Source of the DNA: Limnohabitans planktonicus II-D5
Lineage (GTDB): Bacteria; Pseudomonadota; Gammaproteobacteria; Burkholderiales; Burkholderiaceae_C
Assembly (NCBI RefSeq): GCF_001270065.2
Contig: NZ_LFYT02000008.1
Coordinates: 62,001-126,000 of the forward strand
Reading direction: 5' to 3'
Length of the DNA stretch: 64,000 nucleotides
Below the pieces are notes generated by a model. That model was not told where the DNA came from and searched no databases. It saw only the letters and a program-made list of their open reading frames with translations. How positions within the stretch are numbered: position 1 is the first letter of the stretch; each line of letters begins with the position of its first letter. Below are positions 27,769-38,563 of the stretch, in pieces. The translations under genes and the position numbers were made by a program.

Positions 27769-28434
27769 ATGAAACAACGCAGCTTCAAACAGTACTTCAT
27801 CACCGGCCTGCTGGTGTGGTTGCCGATGGGCATCACCGTCTGGGTGCTGACCTGGCTGGTGGGCTTGCTGGACAGCATCTTTTTGGCGATCTTGCATGCA
27901 GCCGACACACTCATTCCAGGCATGCATGCGCTGGCCGATTACTTGCGGGGTGTGCCCGGTCTGGGCGTGATCCTGGTGGCGCTGGTCATTTTTTCCACGG
28001 GTGTGTTTGTGGCCAACATGTTTGGTCAGTGGTTGTTCCGTCAATGGGACAAGCTGATGAACCGCATTCCGGTGGTGCGCAGCATCTACACCAGTGTCAA
28101 GCAGGTGGCCGACACTTTGTTTTCGGGCAGCGGTCATGCGTTCTCCAAGGCCCTGCTGGTGCAGTACCCGCGCCAGGGTTCCTGGACCATCGCCTTTTTG
28201 ACAGGCACGCCCGGTGGTGTCGTGGCGCGTCATTTCGACCAGCCCTTGGTCAGCGTGTATGTGCCCACCACACCCAACCCGACTTCGGGCTTCTTTTTGA
28301 TGATGCCCAAAGCCGACGTGATTGAACTCGACATGACGGTCGATGACGCCTTGAAATACATCATCTCCATGGGGGTGGTGGTGCCCGGTGGTCCCGAGCA
28401 ACTGCCACTGGCCGCACCCGCAACCCCTCAATAA
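27769..28434 (+). CDS. DUF502 membrane protein
   Basis: A 221-residue membrane protein with two transmembrane segments (about residues 10-34 and 60-80) and the DUF502 block [17 protein letters not shown]. The second half is a cytoplasmic beta-rich domain ([18 protein letters not shown]). Function unknown. The ATG at 27769 begins [13 protein letters not shown]; a TTG four codons upstream is possible. It is 59 bases before aspS. Confidence 0.88.
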   Translation: MKQRSFKQYFITGLLVWLPMGITVWVLTWLVGLLDSIFLAILHAADTLIPGMHALADYLRGVPGLGVILVALVIFSTGVFVANMFGQWLFRQWDKLMNRIPVVRSIYTSVKQVADTLFSGSGHAFSKALLVQYPRQGSWTIAFLTGTPGGVVARHFDQPLVSVYVPTTPNPTSGFFLMMPKADVIELDMTVDDALKYIISMGVVVPGGPEQLPLAAPATPQ

Positions 28435-28493
28435 ACCTTGTGTGCCGTGCGAATCACCCGCTCGGCAATTTCCGATTTAGAAAGTCCAACAAC

Positions 28494-30308
28494 ATGTCCA
28501 TGCGTTCCCACTATTGCGGTCTGGTGACCGAAGCCCTGACCGGTCAAACCGTGAGCCTGTGCGGCTGGGTGAATCGTCGCCGTGACCACGGCGGCGTGAT
28601 CTTCATTGACCTGCGTGACCGTGAAGGCTATGTGCAAGTGGTGTGCGACCCCGACCGCCCCGAGATGTTCAAGGTGGCCGAAGACGTGCGCAACGAGTTT
28701 TGCGTGCAGATCAAAGGCGTGGTCCGTGCCCGCCCTGAAGGCACCACCAACGACAATCTCAAAAGCGGCAAGATCGAAGTGCTGTGCCACGAGCTGATTG
28801 TGCTCAATGCATCCGTCACGCCTCCTTTTCAGATCGACGAAGACAACCTGTCGGAGACGACCCGCCTCACACACCGCGTGCTGGACCTGCGCCGCCCCTA
28901 CATGCAAAACAACCTGATGCTGCGCTACAAAGTGGCCATGGAAGTGCGCAAGTACCTCGACGAAAACGGCTTCATCGACATCGAAACCCCCATGCTCACC
29001 AAGAGCACGCCTGAAGGTGCCCGCGACTACCTGGTGCCCAGCCGCGTGCACGACGGCCATTTCTTTGCGCTGCCCCAGTCGCCCCAGCTGTTCAAGCAGC
29101 TCTTGATGGTGGCGGGCTACGACCGTTACTACCAGATCACCAAGTGCTTCCGCGACGAAGACTTGCGCGCTGACCGCCAGCCCGAATTCACCCAGATCGA
29201 TATCGAAACATCGTTCCTGACCGAAGAAGAAATCCGCGACATGTTCCAGGGCATGATCAAGCGTGTGTTCCAGAAGACCATTGGCGTGGACCTGGGCGAT
29301 TTCCCAGTCATGACCTACCAAGATGCCATGCACATCTATGGCTCGGACAAGCCCGACCTGCGCGTCAAACTGCAGTTCACTGAAGTCACCGACGTCATGG
29401 GTGATGCGGACTTCAAAGTGTTCTCTGGCGCTGCCAATATGAAAGGTGGCCGTGTGGTGGCCCTGCGCGTGCCGGGTGGATCGGTCGAAGGCGGCGGCAT
29501 CAGCCGTGGCGAGATCGACGCCTACACCGAGTTCGTCAAGATCTACGGTGCCAAGGGCTTGGCTTACATCCGTGTCAACGACCTGTCCAAAGGCCGTGAC
29601 GGTTTGCAGTCGCCCATCGTCAAGAACATCCACGATACGGCCCTCAACGCCGTGCTCGAGCGCTCGGGCGCGCAAAACGGCGACCTGATTTTCTTCGGTG
29701 CCGACAAAGCCAAGATCGTCAACGACGCCATCGGTGCCTTGCGCATCAAAATTGGCCACAGTGAGTTCGGCAAGAAAAACGGCTTGTTCGAAGACCGTTG
29801 GGCCCCCATGTGGGTGGTTGACTTCCCCATGTTCGAGTTCGACGACGAGAGCCAGCGCTACACCGCCGTGCACCACCCCTTCACTGCGCCCAAAGACGGC
29901 CACGAAGACTGGATGGTCACCGCCCCCGAGAAGTGCATCTCCAAGGGCTACGACATGGTCTTGAACGGCTGGGAAATGGGCGGCGGCTCGGTGCGTATCC
30001 ACCGCGCCGATGTGCAGCAAAAAGTGTTTGATGCCCTCAAGATCACGCCCGAAGAAGCCCAGCTCAAGTTCGGCTTCCTGCTTGACGCCCTGCAATACGG
30101 CGCGCCACCACACGGCGGCCTGGCCTTTGGCCTGGACCGCATTGTCACGCTCATGACCGGTGCCGAGTCGATCCGCGACGTGATCGCCTTCCCCAAGACA
30201 CAGCGTGCCCAGTGCTTGCTGACCCAAGCGCCCAGCGTGGTGGATGAAAAGCAATTGCGCGAATTGCACATCCGTTTGCGCAATGTGGATGCCGTGAAAG
30301 CCGCTTGA
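28494..30308 (+). CDS. aspS: Aspartyl-tRNA synthetase
   Basis: A class II aminoacyl-tRNA synthetase of 604 residues. The N-terminal OB fold binds the anticodon ([20 protein letters not shown]). Motif 2 is [17 protein letters not shown] and motif 3 is GLAFGLDRI, with the bacterial GAD insertion between them. The ATG at 28494 gives the typical MSMRSHYCG start. It is followed by a clear intrinsic terminator, so it ends the fmdB-DUF502-aspS run. Whether it is discriminating or also charges tRNA-Asn cannot be decided here. Confidence 0.98.
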   Translation: MSMRSHYCGLVTEALTGQTVSLCGWVNRRRDHGGVIFIDLRDREGYVQVVCDPDRPEMFKVAEDVRNEFCVQIKGVVRARPEGTTNDNLKSGKIEVLCHELIVLNASVTPPFQIDEDNLSETTRLTHRVLDLRRPYMQNNLMLRYKVAMEVRKYLDENGFIDIETPMLTKSTPEGARDYLVPSRVHDGHFFALPQSPQLFKQLLMVAGYDRYYQITKCFRDEDLRADRQPEFTQIDIETSFLTEEEIRDMFQGMIKRVFQKTIGVDLGDFPVMTYQDAMHIYGSDKPDLRVKLQFTEVTDVMGDADFKVFSGAANMKGGRVVALRVPGGSVEGGGISRGEIDAYTEFVKIYGAKGLAYIRVNDLSKGRDGLQSPIVKNIHDTALNAVLERSGAQNGDLIFFGADKAKIVNDAIGALRIKIGHSEFGKKNGLFEDRWAPMWVVDFPMFEFDDESQRYTAVHHPFTAPKDGHEDWMVTAPEKCISKGYDMVLNGWEMGGGSVRIHRADVQQKVFDALKITPEEAQLKFGFLLDALQYGAPPHGGLAFGLDRIVTLMTGAESIRDVIAFPKTQRAQCLLTQAPSVVDEKQLRELHIRLRNVDAVKAA

Positions 30309-30333
30309 TCCTTCTGTGGATCGCAAGCAAAAA

Positions 30334-30358
30334 GGGCGCTGATTCAGCGCCCTTTTTT
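30334..30358 (+). terminator. Intrinsic terminator after aspS
   Basis: GGGCGCT-GATTC-AGCGCCC forms a 7-bp GC-rich stem (extendable to 9 bp) followed by six T's. It lies 25 bases after the aspS stop and matches the form of a Rho-independent terminator. Confidence 0.9.
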
Positions 30359-30412
30359 CATCACAATCAAACTGGTCAAGACACCGACCAACGCAGGCGG
30401 CGCTGTACTTTT

Positions 30413-30478
30413 GTAGGTAGGCAGCTTCAGCTCCGACATTGCGGGATCCAGCACAAGCCTCATGTCGGGGCTGAAACC
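30413..30478. repeat. GTCGG hairpin module (degenerate copy)
   Basis: The stretch begins GTAGGTAGGCAGCTTCAGCT and returns with GTCGGGGCTGAAACC, the same building blocks as the modules at 44500 and 57864. It opens the repeat-filled gap between aspS and mgtA. Confidence 0.55.
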
Positions 30479-30492
30479 AACGACCCACAACT

Positions 30493-30627
30493 ACTTGCGA
30501 ACCCCCTTTGCGTCATGGCGAGCGAAGCGCGGAAATCCAGTGCCTGTTCTGCCACCCATTCTGGATCACCGCGTCCCGCCACGTCACTTCGCTCCTCGCG
30601 GCTAAAGGCGGCTCCTTGCGATGACGG
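30493..30627. repeat. 135-bp palindromic repeat, copy 1
   Basis: The stretch aligns without gaps with 30723-30857 at about 90% identity by eye. It starts ACTTGCGAA and ends TCCTTGCGATGACGG. The outer parts (CGTCATGGCGAGCGAAG and CTTGCGATGACG) are inverted, so the whole can fold. No coding potential of note. Further GATGACGG and CGGGGTCGG pieces lie between the copies (30628-30722). Confidence 0.75.
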
Positions 30628-30722
30628 AGTCGGGGTCGGCGCGTCACAAGCTGCTCGCGATGACGGGGTCGGGGCCGGCCGCATCGCAAGTTATCCGTTG
30701 TTGAAGTCACCAACCAACAATG

Positions 30723-30857
30723 ACTTGCGAAACCCCTGTGCGTCATTGCAAGCGAAGCGTGGCAATCCAGTGCCTGTTCTGCAACCCATTCTGGATCACC
30801 GCGTCCCGCCACGTCGCTTCGCTCCTCGCGGCTAAAGGCGGCTCCTTGCGATGACGG
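30723..30857. repeat. 135-bp palindromic repeat, copy 2
   Basis: Second copy of the repeat at 30493, same length and orientation, 230 bases downstream. It carries GCGTCATTGCAAGCGAAGC and the internal CTTCGCTCCTCGCGGC. From memory, repeats opening CGTCATTGCGAGCGAAGC are widespread in proteobacterial genomes; their origin is not known to me. Confidence 0.75.
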
Positions 30858-30937
30858 GGTGATGGATCGGTGCGACCCGTCGCGTTGCTTTTGTCCTCGC
30901 GGCTAAGCCGCCGGTCTACGAGGACCGTTTGCCTCCT

Positions 30938-30963
30938 GTAGGTCGGCACTCGCAGAGTCCGAC
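30938..30963. repeat. GTCGG hairpin half-module
   Basis: GTAGGTCGGCACTCGCAGAG followed by TCCGAC is a single half of the hairpin module seen at 14861 and 61133. The rest of the gap up to mgtA (30964-31259) holds no recognised gene. Confidence 0.6.
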
Positions 30964-31259
30964 ATCTGTGTGTTGTTCAGCCCGCAAGTAGGCACAAGAT
31001 GAGCAGGCCTTGTGCCGCCCATCATGGGCCTGCAACCGCTCATCTGGGCCTGTGACTCTGACATCTCAGGGATAGGCTGTTGTTCCCACGTTACGGTCGC
31101 GTCAATTGAACCCACGGCCCAAGATCCGCCAAACCTGCTTCCTTGCGGGCTGATGGGATGAATTGACCTGGGTCAACAAAGATGTATTCCGTGTGGGCCA
31201 GCGGCTCAAGGGCTGTCATTCTTCAGCTTGCACCTTTGCAAGGCCCCGAAAGTCCATGG

Positions 31260-33866
31260 ATGTCGTTGTTGGACAAATTTCGCACCCACCCCACAGACTC
31301 GTTGTCCGGCAAGCAAGTGGTGGACAGCGCATATTGGAGCCGCCCCACCGAGCAGTTGTTGCAAGAGCTGTTCTCATCGTCCAAGGGTCTGACGCAGAGT
31401 CAGGCTGAATCCACGTTCAAGCGTCTGGGGGCCAATGCCCTGGCCGATTCCACAAGTACTTCAACATGGGGTCTGTTGATCAGTCAGTTCAAGAGTCCCC
31501 TGGTCCTGATCTTGATCGTGGCGTCGGTCATCTCGATGTTTGCCGCCGAGTGGATCGACGCCGGGGTGGTGCTGGCCATTGTGCTGGGCAGCACATTGTT
31601 GGGTTTCGGGCAGGAGTTCATGGCGGGCAATGCGATTGAAAAACTGCGCACCCACGTCAAGATCCATTCGCTGATATTGCGCGATGACCAAGCCCGCAAG
31701 CAGCCCTCCGATGCGGTGGTGCCAGGCGATGTGGTTTTGCTGTCGGCAGGCAGTTTGATTCCTGCAGACGGGGTGGTGCTGGAGGCCAAAGACTTTTTCA
31801 TCAACCAGGCGGTGCTCACGGGTGAGACCTTTCCTGTGGAAAAAAAGCCCGGCGTGGTCAACGTGGCAGCCAGTTTGAGTGAGCGCAGCAATGCGGTGTT
31901 CATGGGCACCAGTGTGAGCAGTGGCACCGCGCGCGTGCTGGTGGTGCAAACGGGCAAATCCACGGTGTTCGGTCAGATTGCGGGCAAGCTGGCGCTGCGT
32001 CCGCCTATGACCGAATTCGAGCGGGGCATCCACCGCTTTGGTTATTTGCTCACGCGCATCATGGGGGTGATGGTGGTGATTGTTTTGGCGATCAATATGT
32101 TCATGGCCAAACCGCCGATTGATTCTTTGCTGTTTGCCCTGGCGCTGGCGGTGGGCCTCACGCCTGAACTGTTGCCAGCCATCGTCAGCATCACCTTGTC
32201 GCATGGGGCCAAGCGCATGGCCCGGCTGGGCGTGATTGTTCGGCGTCTCAATTCGATTGAAAACCTGGGTGCCATGGACGTGCTGTGCACGGACAAGACT
32301 GGCACCCTGACGGCTGGTGTGGTCGCGCTGGACGGCGCTTTCGATGTGCAGGGCCAGGCCTCGACGCGGGTGCTCAAGCTGGCCGGGATCAATGCACAGT
32401 TTCAGTCGGGGCTGGCCAATCCGCTGGATGAGGCGGTGACCGCGGCCTTGCAAAAAGCGCAGCTCGATGTGGCGCAGGTGAACAAGCGCGATGAAATTCC
32501 ATACGACTTCGTGCGCAAGTGTTTGTCGGTGGTGGTCGATGAGGCCGGTGTCAGCACGCTGATCACCAAGGGGGCCCTGGACAAGGTGCTGGCCCGTTGC
32601 GTCAGTGTGGGCGCGGGGCTGCCGTTGGATGCGGCCTGTGCGCAACGCATCGAGGCGCAGTTTGACAGCTGGAGTGAGCAGGGCTTTCGGGTCTTGGGGG
32701 TGGCGTCGCGGGAGATCGATGCGCGCAGCGTGCCCTACACCCGGGACGATGAAAGCGGTTTGAGCTTTGAAGGCTTTTTGCTGTTCATGGACCCCCCCAA
32801 ACCCGATGTGCAGCAGACCTTGCGGGATCTGGCGCAGCGTGGCGTGCAGCTCAAGATCATCACGGGTGACAACCACAAGGTGGCCCGGCATGTAGCGCAG
32901 GCGGTGGGTTTGCCAGTGACCCAGGTGGTCACAGGCCGTGAGTTGCACGATGTGGGCGATGAAGCCTTGATGCACATTGCCCGGCAGGCCACGGTGTTTG
33001 CCGAGGTGGACCCGAACCAGAAAGAACGCATCATTTTGGCGCTGCAAAAAACGGGGCATGTGGTGGGCTATATGGGCGACGGCATCAACGATGCGCTGGC
33101 CTTGCATGCAGCCGATGTGGGCATCTCGGTGGACACTGCGGTGGATGTGGCCAAAGATGCGGCCGACTTTGTTTTGCTGCGCAAAGACCTGAACATCTTG
33201 TGCGAAGGCATTGACGAAGGGCGCATGACCTTTGCCAACACGCTCAAATACATCCTGACCACAATCAGCGCCAATTTTGGCAACATGGTCAGCATGGCCG
33301 TGGCTTCGGTTTTCTTGCCCTTCTTGCCGCTGCTGGCCTCGCAAATTTTGCTCAACAGTTTTCTGGCCGATATCCCGGCCACGACCATTGCCGGGGATCG
33401 GGTGGACCCTGAATCGGTCGCCCAGCCGCGCCATTGGGACACCCTGTTCATTCGCAACTACATGCTGGTGTTCGGGTTGCTGAGTTCGGCCTTCGACTTC
33501 ATGGCGTTTGGGGTGTTGCTGTGGGTGTTTCAGGCAAGGCCAGAAGAATTCAGAACCGGCTGGTTCGTGGTGTCCCTGATGACACAACTGGTCATCGCCT
33601 TGGTGGTCAGAACGCGCAGACCGTTTTACCTCAGCCGACCCGGCACGGGCTTGTGGGTGAGCAGTGCAGTGGTGCTGTGTGTGGCGCTGAGCTTGCCGTA
33701 TTGGCCTTGGAGCGCCATGTTGGGTTTTGTGCCCTTGCCGATCTCACTGATGGGGGGCTTGGTCGGTTTGACTGTGGCTTATGTGGTGGCGGTCGAGGTG
33801 TGCAAAAAAATCTTCTATCAACACTTCGGTTTGGCGTGGGTGCCCCCTCAGCGATTGTCCAGTTGA
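31260..33866 (+). CDS. mgtA: Magnesium-translocating P-type ATPase (MgtA/MgtB)
   Basis: An 868-residue P3B-type ATPase that imports Mg2+ across the inner membrane. It shows the actuator TGE motif ([11 protein letters not shown]), the phosphorylation site DKTGTLT, a membrane segment [16 protein letters not shown] typical of MgtA, the hinge GDGIND and about 10 transmembrane helices. I chose the ATG at 31260 ([11 protein letters not shown]); the frame is open to 31182. It follows a long repeat-rich gap, so it has its own promoter. A Mg2+-sensing leader is common before mgtA but I could not identify one. Confidence 0.93.
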   Translation: MSLLDKFRTHPTDSLSGKQVVDSAYWSRPTEQLLQELFSSSKGLTQSQAESTFKRLGANALADSTSTSTWGLLISQFKSPLVLILIVASVISMFAAEWIDAGVVLAIVLGSTLLGFGQEFMAGNAIEKLRTHVKIHSLILRDDQARKQPSDAVVPGDVVLLSAGSLIPADGVVLEAKDFFINQAVLTGETFPVEKKPGVVNVAASLSERSNAVFMGTSVSSGTARVLVVQTGKSTVFGQIAGKLALRPPMTEFERGIHRFGYLLTRIMGVMVVIVLAINMFMAKPPIDSLLFALALAVGLTPELLPAIVSITLSHGAKRMARLGVIVRRLNSIENLGAMDVLCTDKTGTLTAGVVALDGAFDVQGQASTRVLKLAGINAQFQSGLANPLDEAVTAALQKAQLDVAQVNKRDEIPYDFVRKCLSVVVDEAGVSTLITKGALDKVLARCVSVGAGLPLDAACAQRIEAQFDSWSEQGFRVLGVASREIDARSVPYTRDDESGLSFEGFLLFMDPPKPDVQQTLRDLAQRGVQLKIITGDNHKVARHVAQAVGLPVTQVVTGRELHDVGDEALMHIARQATVFAEVDPNQKERIILALQKTGHVVGYMGDGINDALALHAADVGISVDTAVDVAKDAADFVLLRKDLNILCEGIDEGRMTFANTLKYILTTISANFGNMVSMAVASVFLPFLPLLASQILLNSFLADIPATTIAGDRVDPESVAQPRHWDTLFIRNYMLVFGLLSSAFDFMAFGVLLWVFQARPEEFRTGWFVVSLMTQLVIALVVRTRRPFYLSRPGTGLWVSSAVVLCVALSLPYWPWSAMLGFVPLPISLMGGLVGLTVAYVVAVEVCKKIFYQHFGLAWVPPQRLSS

Positions 33867-34126
33867 GCGTTGTAGCGTTTTTGTTCCCGCAACATGAACA
33901 GGTAAAGACTTTCGACCTTGTCTCTGGCCCAAGGGGTCTTGCGTAAAAATTTCAAGCTGGAACCCACCGAGGGCTCGTGGGTGAAGCAGCGAATCGGGAT
34001 GCGGCTGCCCAGATCGGCCCAGCCGTAATGGTCGGCCAGTTGGGTGACGATGGCTTCCAGGGTTAATCCGTGCAAGGGGTTGCGTGCTTGGGCGGGTGGG
34101 GAGGGTAGGGGTTCCATGGCCGTCAT
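33848..34126 (-). CDS. VF530 family protein (DUF2132)
   Basis: A 92-residue protein with the family core [20 protein letters not shown] and [20 protein letters not shown], ending [16 protein letters not shown]530 proteins have a fold suggesting DNA binding; no function is established. The first ATG is at 34126 and a second three codons later at 34117. Its 3' end overlaps the mgtA 3' end by 19 bases on the opposite strand. Confidence 0.87.
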   Translation of the reverse strand: MTAMEPLPSPPAQARNPLHGLTLEAIVTQLADHYGWADLGSRIPIRCFTHEPSVGSSLKFLRKTPWARDKVESLYLFMLREQKRYNAQLDNR

Positions 34127-34289
34127 TGTCTTGAGGTGTACAGCACGATGTGTGCTTGGTGTGTTGCAGTTTCAGAGCGCTTGCGTGTGTTGGCGCACAG
34201 ATTGCCTGAGTCGATGGTTCCAAAATGTATCAGGTGGGACTGCGCCATTGTCAAAATTGTGCAGTCCATTCGCATGCATTGAGGAGCAC

Positions 34290-34988
34290 TTGGAAAATCA
34301 ATTGTTGGCGTTGTTACCAGAGTCGGATAAGTCCAGATGGCTTTCCTTGTTGAAATACGTTGATTTGCAGCAAGGCCAATCACTTTATGCATCGGGTCAG
34401 TCCTTGAATCATGTCTACTTTCCAATGGGCTCCATTGTGGCGCTTCATGGCGTCAGCCAAAGTGGCTTGATGTCTGAATTGGCTTTGGTCGGGCGAGAGG
34501 GAATGGTGGGGATCGTCAGTTTTTTGGGCGGAGGATCGAGCACCAGCGATGCAGTCGTTTTGTCATCAGGACCTGCTTTTCGCATGGGAGCTCAGGCCCT
34601 TCGGCATGAGTTTGAAAATTCGACTGCAGTGATGTCATTGATGTTGCGTTACACACAAGCACTCATTTCTCAAATGGCTCAGACGTCCTTGTGTAATCAG
34701 TACCATTCTGTTGAGCAAGCCATGAGTCGATTGTTGCTCTTGAGTCTGGACTGTGTGCAGTCGACTGAACTGAACATGACACAAGAGGTGATGGCCCAGA
34801 TCCTCGGGGTGCGCAGAGAACGCGTCAGCCAGGTCGCGGTTCGATGGCAACGCAGCAAATGGATTCAATATGCCCGCGGGCACATTGCGGTGCCTGACCG
34901 CAGCGCTTTGGAGCGTGTCAGCTGTGAGTGTTACAAGGCGATCAAAAAAGAATATGAAAGGTTGTTACCTTCCGATTGGGTGCCATGA
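34290..34988 (+). CDS. Crp/Fnr family transcriptional regulator (signalling island, first gene)
   Basis: A 232-residue regulator with an N-terminal cyclic-nucleotide-binding-like beta barrel (residues about 10-130) and a C-terminal winged helix (MTQEVMAQILGVRRERVSQV). It lacks the N-terminal cysteine cluster of true FNR, so it is unlikely to sense oxygen through Fe-S. I chose a TTG at 34290 behind a GAGGAG site, because no ATG fits the domain start. Its stop overlaps the next gene (ATGA), tying it to the CheB-CheR fusion. The signal and targets are unknown. A diverged paralogue lies at 40180-40878. Confidence 0.83.
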   Translation: MENQLLALLPESDKSRWLSLLKYVDLQQGQSLYASGQSLNHVYFPMGSIVALHGVSQSGLMSELALVGREGMVGIVSFLGGGSSTSDAVVLSSGPAFRMGAQALRHEFENSTAVMSLMLRYTQALISQMAQTSLCNQYHSVEQAMSRLLLLSLDCVQSTELNMTQEVMAQILGVRRERVSQVAVRWQRSKWIQYARGHIAVPDRSALERVSCECYKAIKKEYERLLPSDWVP

Positions 34989-37570
34989 AGTCCGATGCGC
35001 CAACGACCGCTCAGTCCATCAAGGGGGCGCTTGATGCGTCCCGGGGGATGATGCGTCTGGTGGGCTTGGGAACCTCTGCCGGTGGTTTACAAGCCTTGAA
35101 GGCCTTCTTTTCCCGTGTGCCCTTGAACTCGGGATTGGCGTACGTGGTGCTGCAGCACATGGGGCCGGACCACAAAACTTCCTTGTCTCATTTGTTGTCC
35201 CGGGTAACCCGTCTTTCTGTGCACGATGTGCAAGAGTTGACGGTGGTGCAAGCCAATGCGGTGTATGTCATGCCCTCAGGGGGGGAGCTGAAATTGGCTC
35301 AAGGTTGCTTGCATTTTCGGGCGTCCACATCTGTGCAAGCGATGCATTATCCGATTGATGTTTTTTTCAAGACCTTGGCGCAAGAACAAGGGCATTTTGC
35401 GATTGGGGTGGTGTTGTCCGGTATGGGGCAAGATGGCGTCGCAGGCCTTCAAGCCATTCATGCGCAAGGCGGTCTGACCTTTGCTCAGCAACCCGAAACA
35501 GCAGGTTTCACATCCATGCCACAAAGTGCCATCGATGCAGGGTGCGTGCAAGTGGTGGCAGCCCCGGAAGACATGCCTGAACGGATCATTCAGATGGTGC
35601 AGGAGCAAAGCAGTGCCACAGGAATATCTGAATCGTCACAGGGTCAGGCATTGGCCGTCATCTTGAATTTACTGCATCAACACAGCAAGAGCGATTTGTC
35701 GCTTTACAAGAGCAGCACTTTGATGCGCCGCATCAAGCGGCGCATGTCGGCACATGGCCTGACCACCATGGAGGGCTACATTGATTTTTTGCGGGGCAAT
35801 ACACAAGAGCTTGATTTTCTATTCGCGGAAATGCTGATTGGTGTGACCTCATTTTTCAGAGACCCTGAGGTCTGGTCTGATTTGAAAAATCAGGTGTTGC
35901 CAGATCTGATTCGCTCGCCTGCGCATGAGGGAACTTTAAGAGCCTGGATTGTGGGTTGCTCAAGCGGTGAAGAGGCCTACACCTTGGCCATGGTGTTTCA
36001 AGAGTTGAAAGACAGTCAACCCAGTCTGCAGGGCTTGCGCATACAAATATTTGCCACCGACTTGAACACGCATGCCATTGCGGTCGCCCGCAAAGCCTGG
36101 TACTGCGCCAAGGCCGTGCAGGGCCTGGACAAAAAGCGTCTGGAACGGTTTTTTACCCCTCACTTGGGTGGGTTTTCGATACGTCCGGACATACGCGGCA
36201 TGGTGCTTTTTGCAAGACATGACGTGGTTCTTGATCCTCCGTTCACGCAGTTGGATGTGCTCTCGTGTCGCAATGTTTTGATTTATTTCAACGCTGCCTT
36301 GCAGCATCGACTGTTGCCACTGTTTCACTACAGCCTGCGATCGGGGGGGGTGCTGATTTTGGGTGGCGCAGAGACGGTGGGTCGATCGCAAGCACTGTTC
36401 ACACCTTTGGTATCCAAATCACGCATTTTTCGGCGCAATGATTTGCCTTTGTCGCCGGGTTCGGTTGACTTTCCCGTTCAACGCCAAATGCTCACGCCTA
36501 TGCCCTTACAACAGATGACCGTACCCAGTCCCAGTCCCCCCAACTTGCAAACGCTGGTGGAGAAACTCTTGCTTCAAATCTTCACACCCGCCGCGGTGCT
36601 GGTCAATGAAGCGGGGGATATTTTGTACATCCATGGACGCACAGGCCGATACTTGGAGCCTGCTGCAGGCAAGGCCAACTGGAATGTGCATGTGATGGCC
36701 ATTCCTTGTTTGCGAGCCTCTTTGGCCATCGTTCTTCGTCAAGCCCTTCGCGCCCAACAAGCTGTGTCTGTGCAGGTCCATCACCTGGATGACGAAATGC
36801 CTTGCAGTGTTTTATTGACGGTGCATCCCATGAAAGAGCCGCAAAATTTGGCGGGTATGGCGTTGGTGATATTTAAAGAGATGGACATGCCTGTGGGCAG
36901 CAGTGGCGTGCAGGCCATGCCCTCACCGGATGACTCGCTTGTGCAAGAGCTGCACAATGCGCGCGAAGAAATATTGACCTTGCGCCATGAGATGAAAACG
37001 TTCAAGGAAACCTTGCAAGCATCCAATGAATCCTTGCAATCCATGAATGAAGAGTTGCAATCGGCCAATGAGGAACTCACCACTTCCAAAGAAGAAGGCC
37101 AGTCGATGAATGAAGAGTTGCAAACCCTCAACGGAGAGTTGCAAAGTCGACTTGATGAGTTGGCATTGGCTCAAAGCGACATGCAAAACCTGCTCAACAG
37201 CACAGACATTGCCACGCTGTTTTTGGACAATGATCTGAATGTCAGGCGCTACACCGAGCAGGCTGAGGCCATCTTCCATTTTCGGGAAGGTGATGTGGGA
37301 CGGCCATTGAGCGATTTGGCCAACACACTGGACTACCCCGATCTGAAGCTCGACTTGATGGAAACCTTGAGGACACTGACGCCTTGTACCAAGTCGATTG
37401 CCTCAACCGACGGGCGATGGTTCACGATTCGGATCATGCCTTATCGAACCTTGTCAAACACGATCCAGGGTGCTGTGTTGACATTTGTCGACATCACACA
37501 GTCAAAAGCCCTTGAGTTGCAATTGCGTCAAACCCAAGCCAGTACCCTCAACCAGGTGCCATTGCCATGA
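34985..37570 (+). CDS. CheB-CheR fusion with coiled coil and PAS domain, no kinase
   Basis: An 861-residue multidomain protein. Residues about 20-200 are a CheB methylesterase with all three catalytic residues visible (Ser in GTSAGG, His in LQHMGP, Asp in GMGQDG). Residues about 220-480 are a CheR methyltransferase (SSTLMRRIKRRM and the SAM motif GCSSGEEAYTLAM). Then comes a spacer, a long coiled coil (about 655-725, with repeats such as NEELQSANEEL) and a PAS domain (about 730-850). Many relatives continue into a histidine kinase; this one stops right after the PAS domain. No CheB receiver is present, so its control is not by ordinary phosphorylation. It is coupled to genes on both sides by ATGA overlaps. 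Confidence 0.9.
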   Translation: MKSDAPTTAQSIKGALDASRGMMRLVGLGTSAGGLQALKAFFSRVPLNSGLAYVVLQHMGPDHKTSLSHLLSRVTRLSVHDVQELTVVQANAVYVMPSGGELKLAQGCLHFRASTSVQAMHYPIDVFFKTLAQEQGHFAIGVVLSGMGQDGVAGLQAIHAQGGLTFAQQPETAGFTSMPQSAIDAGCVQVVAAPEDMPERIIQMVQEQSSATGISESSQGQALAVILNLLHQHSKSDLSLYKSSTLMRRIKRRMSAHGLTTMEGYIDFLRGNTQELDFLFAEMLIGVTSFFRDPEVWSDLKNQVLPDLIRSPAHEGTLRAWIVGCSSGEEAYTLAMVFQELKDSQPSLQGLRIQIFATDLNTHAIAVARKAWYCAKAVQGLDKKRLERFFTPHLGGFSIRPDIRGMVLFARHDVVLDPPFTQLDVLSCRNVLIYFNAALQHRLLPLFHYSLRSGGVLILGGAETVGRSQALFTPLVSKSRIFRRNDLPLSPGSVDFPVQRQMLTPMPLQQMTVPSPSPPNLQTLVEKLLLQIFTPAAVLVNEAGDILYIHGRTGRYLEPAAGKANWNVHVMAIPCLRASLAIVLRQALRAQQAVSVQVHHLDDEMPCSVLLTVHPMKEPQNLAGMALVIFKEMDMPVGSSGVQAMPSPDDSLVQELHNAREEILTLRHEMKTFKETLQASNESLQSMNEELQSANEELTTSKEEGQSMNEELQTLNGELQSRLDELALAQSDMQNLLNSTDIATLFLDNDLNVRRYTEQAEAIFHFREGDVGRPLSDLANTLDYPDLKLDLMETLRTLTPCTKSIASTDGRWFTIRIMPYRTLSNTIQGAVLTFVDITQSKALELQLRQTQASTLNQVPLP

Positions 37571-38157
37571 AAAAACTCGCTTCATCTTCCACTGCATTGC
37601 GTGCACGTGCCCAGGCCCATTTAAAAGGGAATGCCTCGGGCACTTGGATTGACGCCACGCAGGCCTTGCGCGTGTTGTTTGATTTGGCAGCCAACGCAGA
37701 CACGGCGGCCGATGCATTGGCGCTCTTGCACGAACTCCAGGTTCATCAGGTTGAGCTGGATTTGCAAACCGAAGAATTGAGTCAGTCGCTGCTTCAACTG
37801 GAGTCGATGCTAGCGCGTCAGCGACAACTCTACGATGCATCCCCTTGTGCCCAGTTGTTGATCGATGCCCAAGGCAGATTGGTGGACATGAATGAAACCG
37901 CATTGCATGACCTGGGCGTGGATACCACTGGCTGCAAGCGATTGATGGGGCAAAGAATGGATGTCTGTTTGACGAATGAAAGTGTTCTTCAACTGCAGTC
38001 TCAGGTGAAGGCTTTGCATCAAACCGACCGTATGTGTTCGTTTTTTTTGATCTTGAAAATACAAGGTCGCAATGCCTATCAGGTTTGTGCATCGCTGCGC
38101 CCACACCCTGAAGGCAAGGGCCATGTACTCGCCTGGCTGCCGTGGCCAGTCTGTTGA
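37567..38157 (+). CDS. PAS domain protein
   Basis: A 196-residue protein: an N-terminal helical part with the phrase LLHELQVHQVELDLQTEEL, common before PAS domains in this group, a coiled coil to about residue 75, then one PAS domain (YDASPCAQLLIDAQGRLVDM). There is no kinase, cyclase or helix-turn-helix output. The start overlaps the stop of the CheB-CheR fusion. It probably works as a separate sensory or adaptor subunit of that protein. The signal is unknown. Confidence 0.82.
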   Translation: MKKLASSSTALRARAQAHLKGNASGTWIDATQALRVLFDLAANADTAADALALLHELQVHQVELDLQTEELSQSLLQLESMLARQRQLYDASPCAQLLIDAQGRLVDMNETALHDLGVDTTGCKRLMGQRMDVCLTNESVLQLQSQVKALHQTDRMCSFFLILKIQGRNAYQVCASLRPHPEGKGHVLAWLPWPVC

Positions 38158-38384
38158 TGGCGCAAAGTCAGCGCATCGGCAGTGCCTCCAAAGCGCAAGA
38201 AGGTCACAGTTATCTGGAACTGAGCGCCTATGCAAAAGCACACCGCTTTGCCCTGATGCGCGATGAAGGGCGTATGGTGTTCACCTTGAAGGACGCCCAG
38301 GGCGAGCCTGTGACAGCTGCCACCATTAGAACGTCCGCAAAAATTGGGTGGGCGAAGCGTCGCTTGCAGACCCCCTTCATTTGA
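38157..38384 (+). CDS. Hypothetical protein, 75 aa
   Basis: A short open frame whose ATG shares a base with the PAS gene stop (TGATG), the pattern expected for coupled translation. The product (MAQSQRIGSASKAQEGHSYL onward) is soluble and has no motif I recognise. It may be a small partner of the PAS protein, or a non-coding open frame. The 179 bases that follow contain no other gene. Confidence 0.45.
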   Translation: MAQSQRIGSASKAQEGHSYLELSAYAKAHRFALMRDEGRMVFTLKDAQGEPVTAATIRTSAKIGWAKRRLQTPFI

Positions 38385-38563
38385 GATCTTTTCAAGTACC
38401 GGTATTCAGTGGTTTTACTGGTTTTCAGGTAGGGATCTTCACCAGTTCCGAGGATGTTCTGTCCAAGAGTTTGAATTTATTCTTTTAACGAGATTCGACA
38501 GTCGTCATCTTTTTCAAGACACGGATGTGGTTGTTGGATTTTTCATTGATAAGGATAGCGCCC

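Noticed and set aside
28428-30488. 686-codon open frame on the minus strand
   Set aside because: It is antisense to aspS, which is complete and certain. Its product is low-complexity, rich in His, Val and Gln, as expected from reading a high-GC gene backwards.
31461-33587. 708-codon open frame on the minus strand
   Set aside because: It is antisense to mgtA and has no family motif; high GC content explains the lack of stops.
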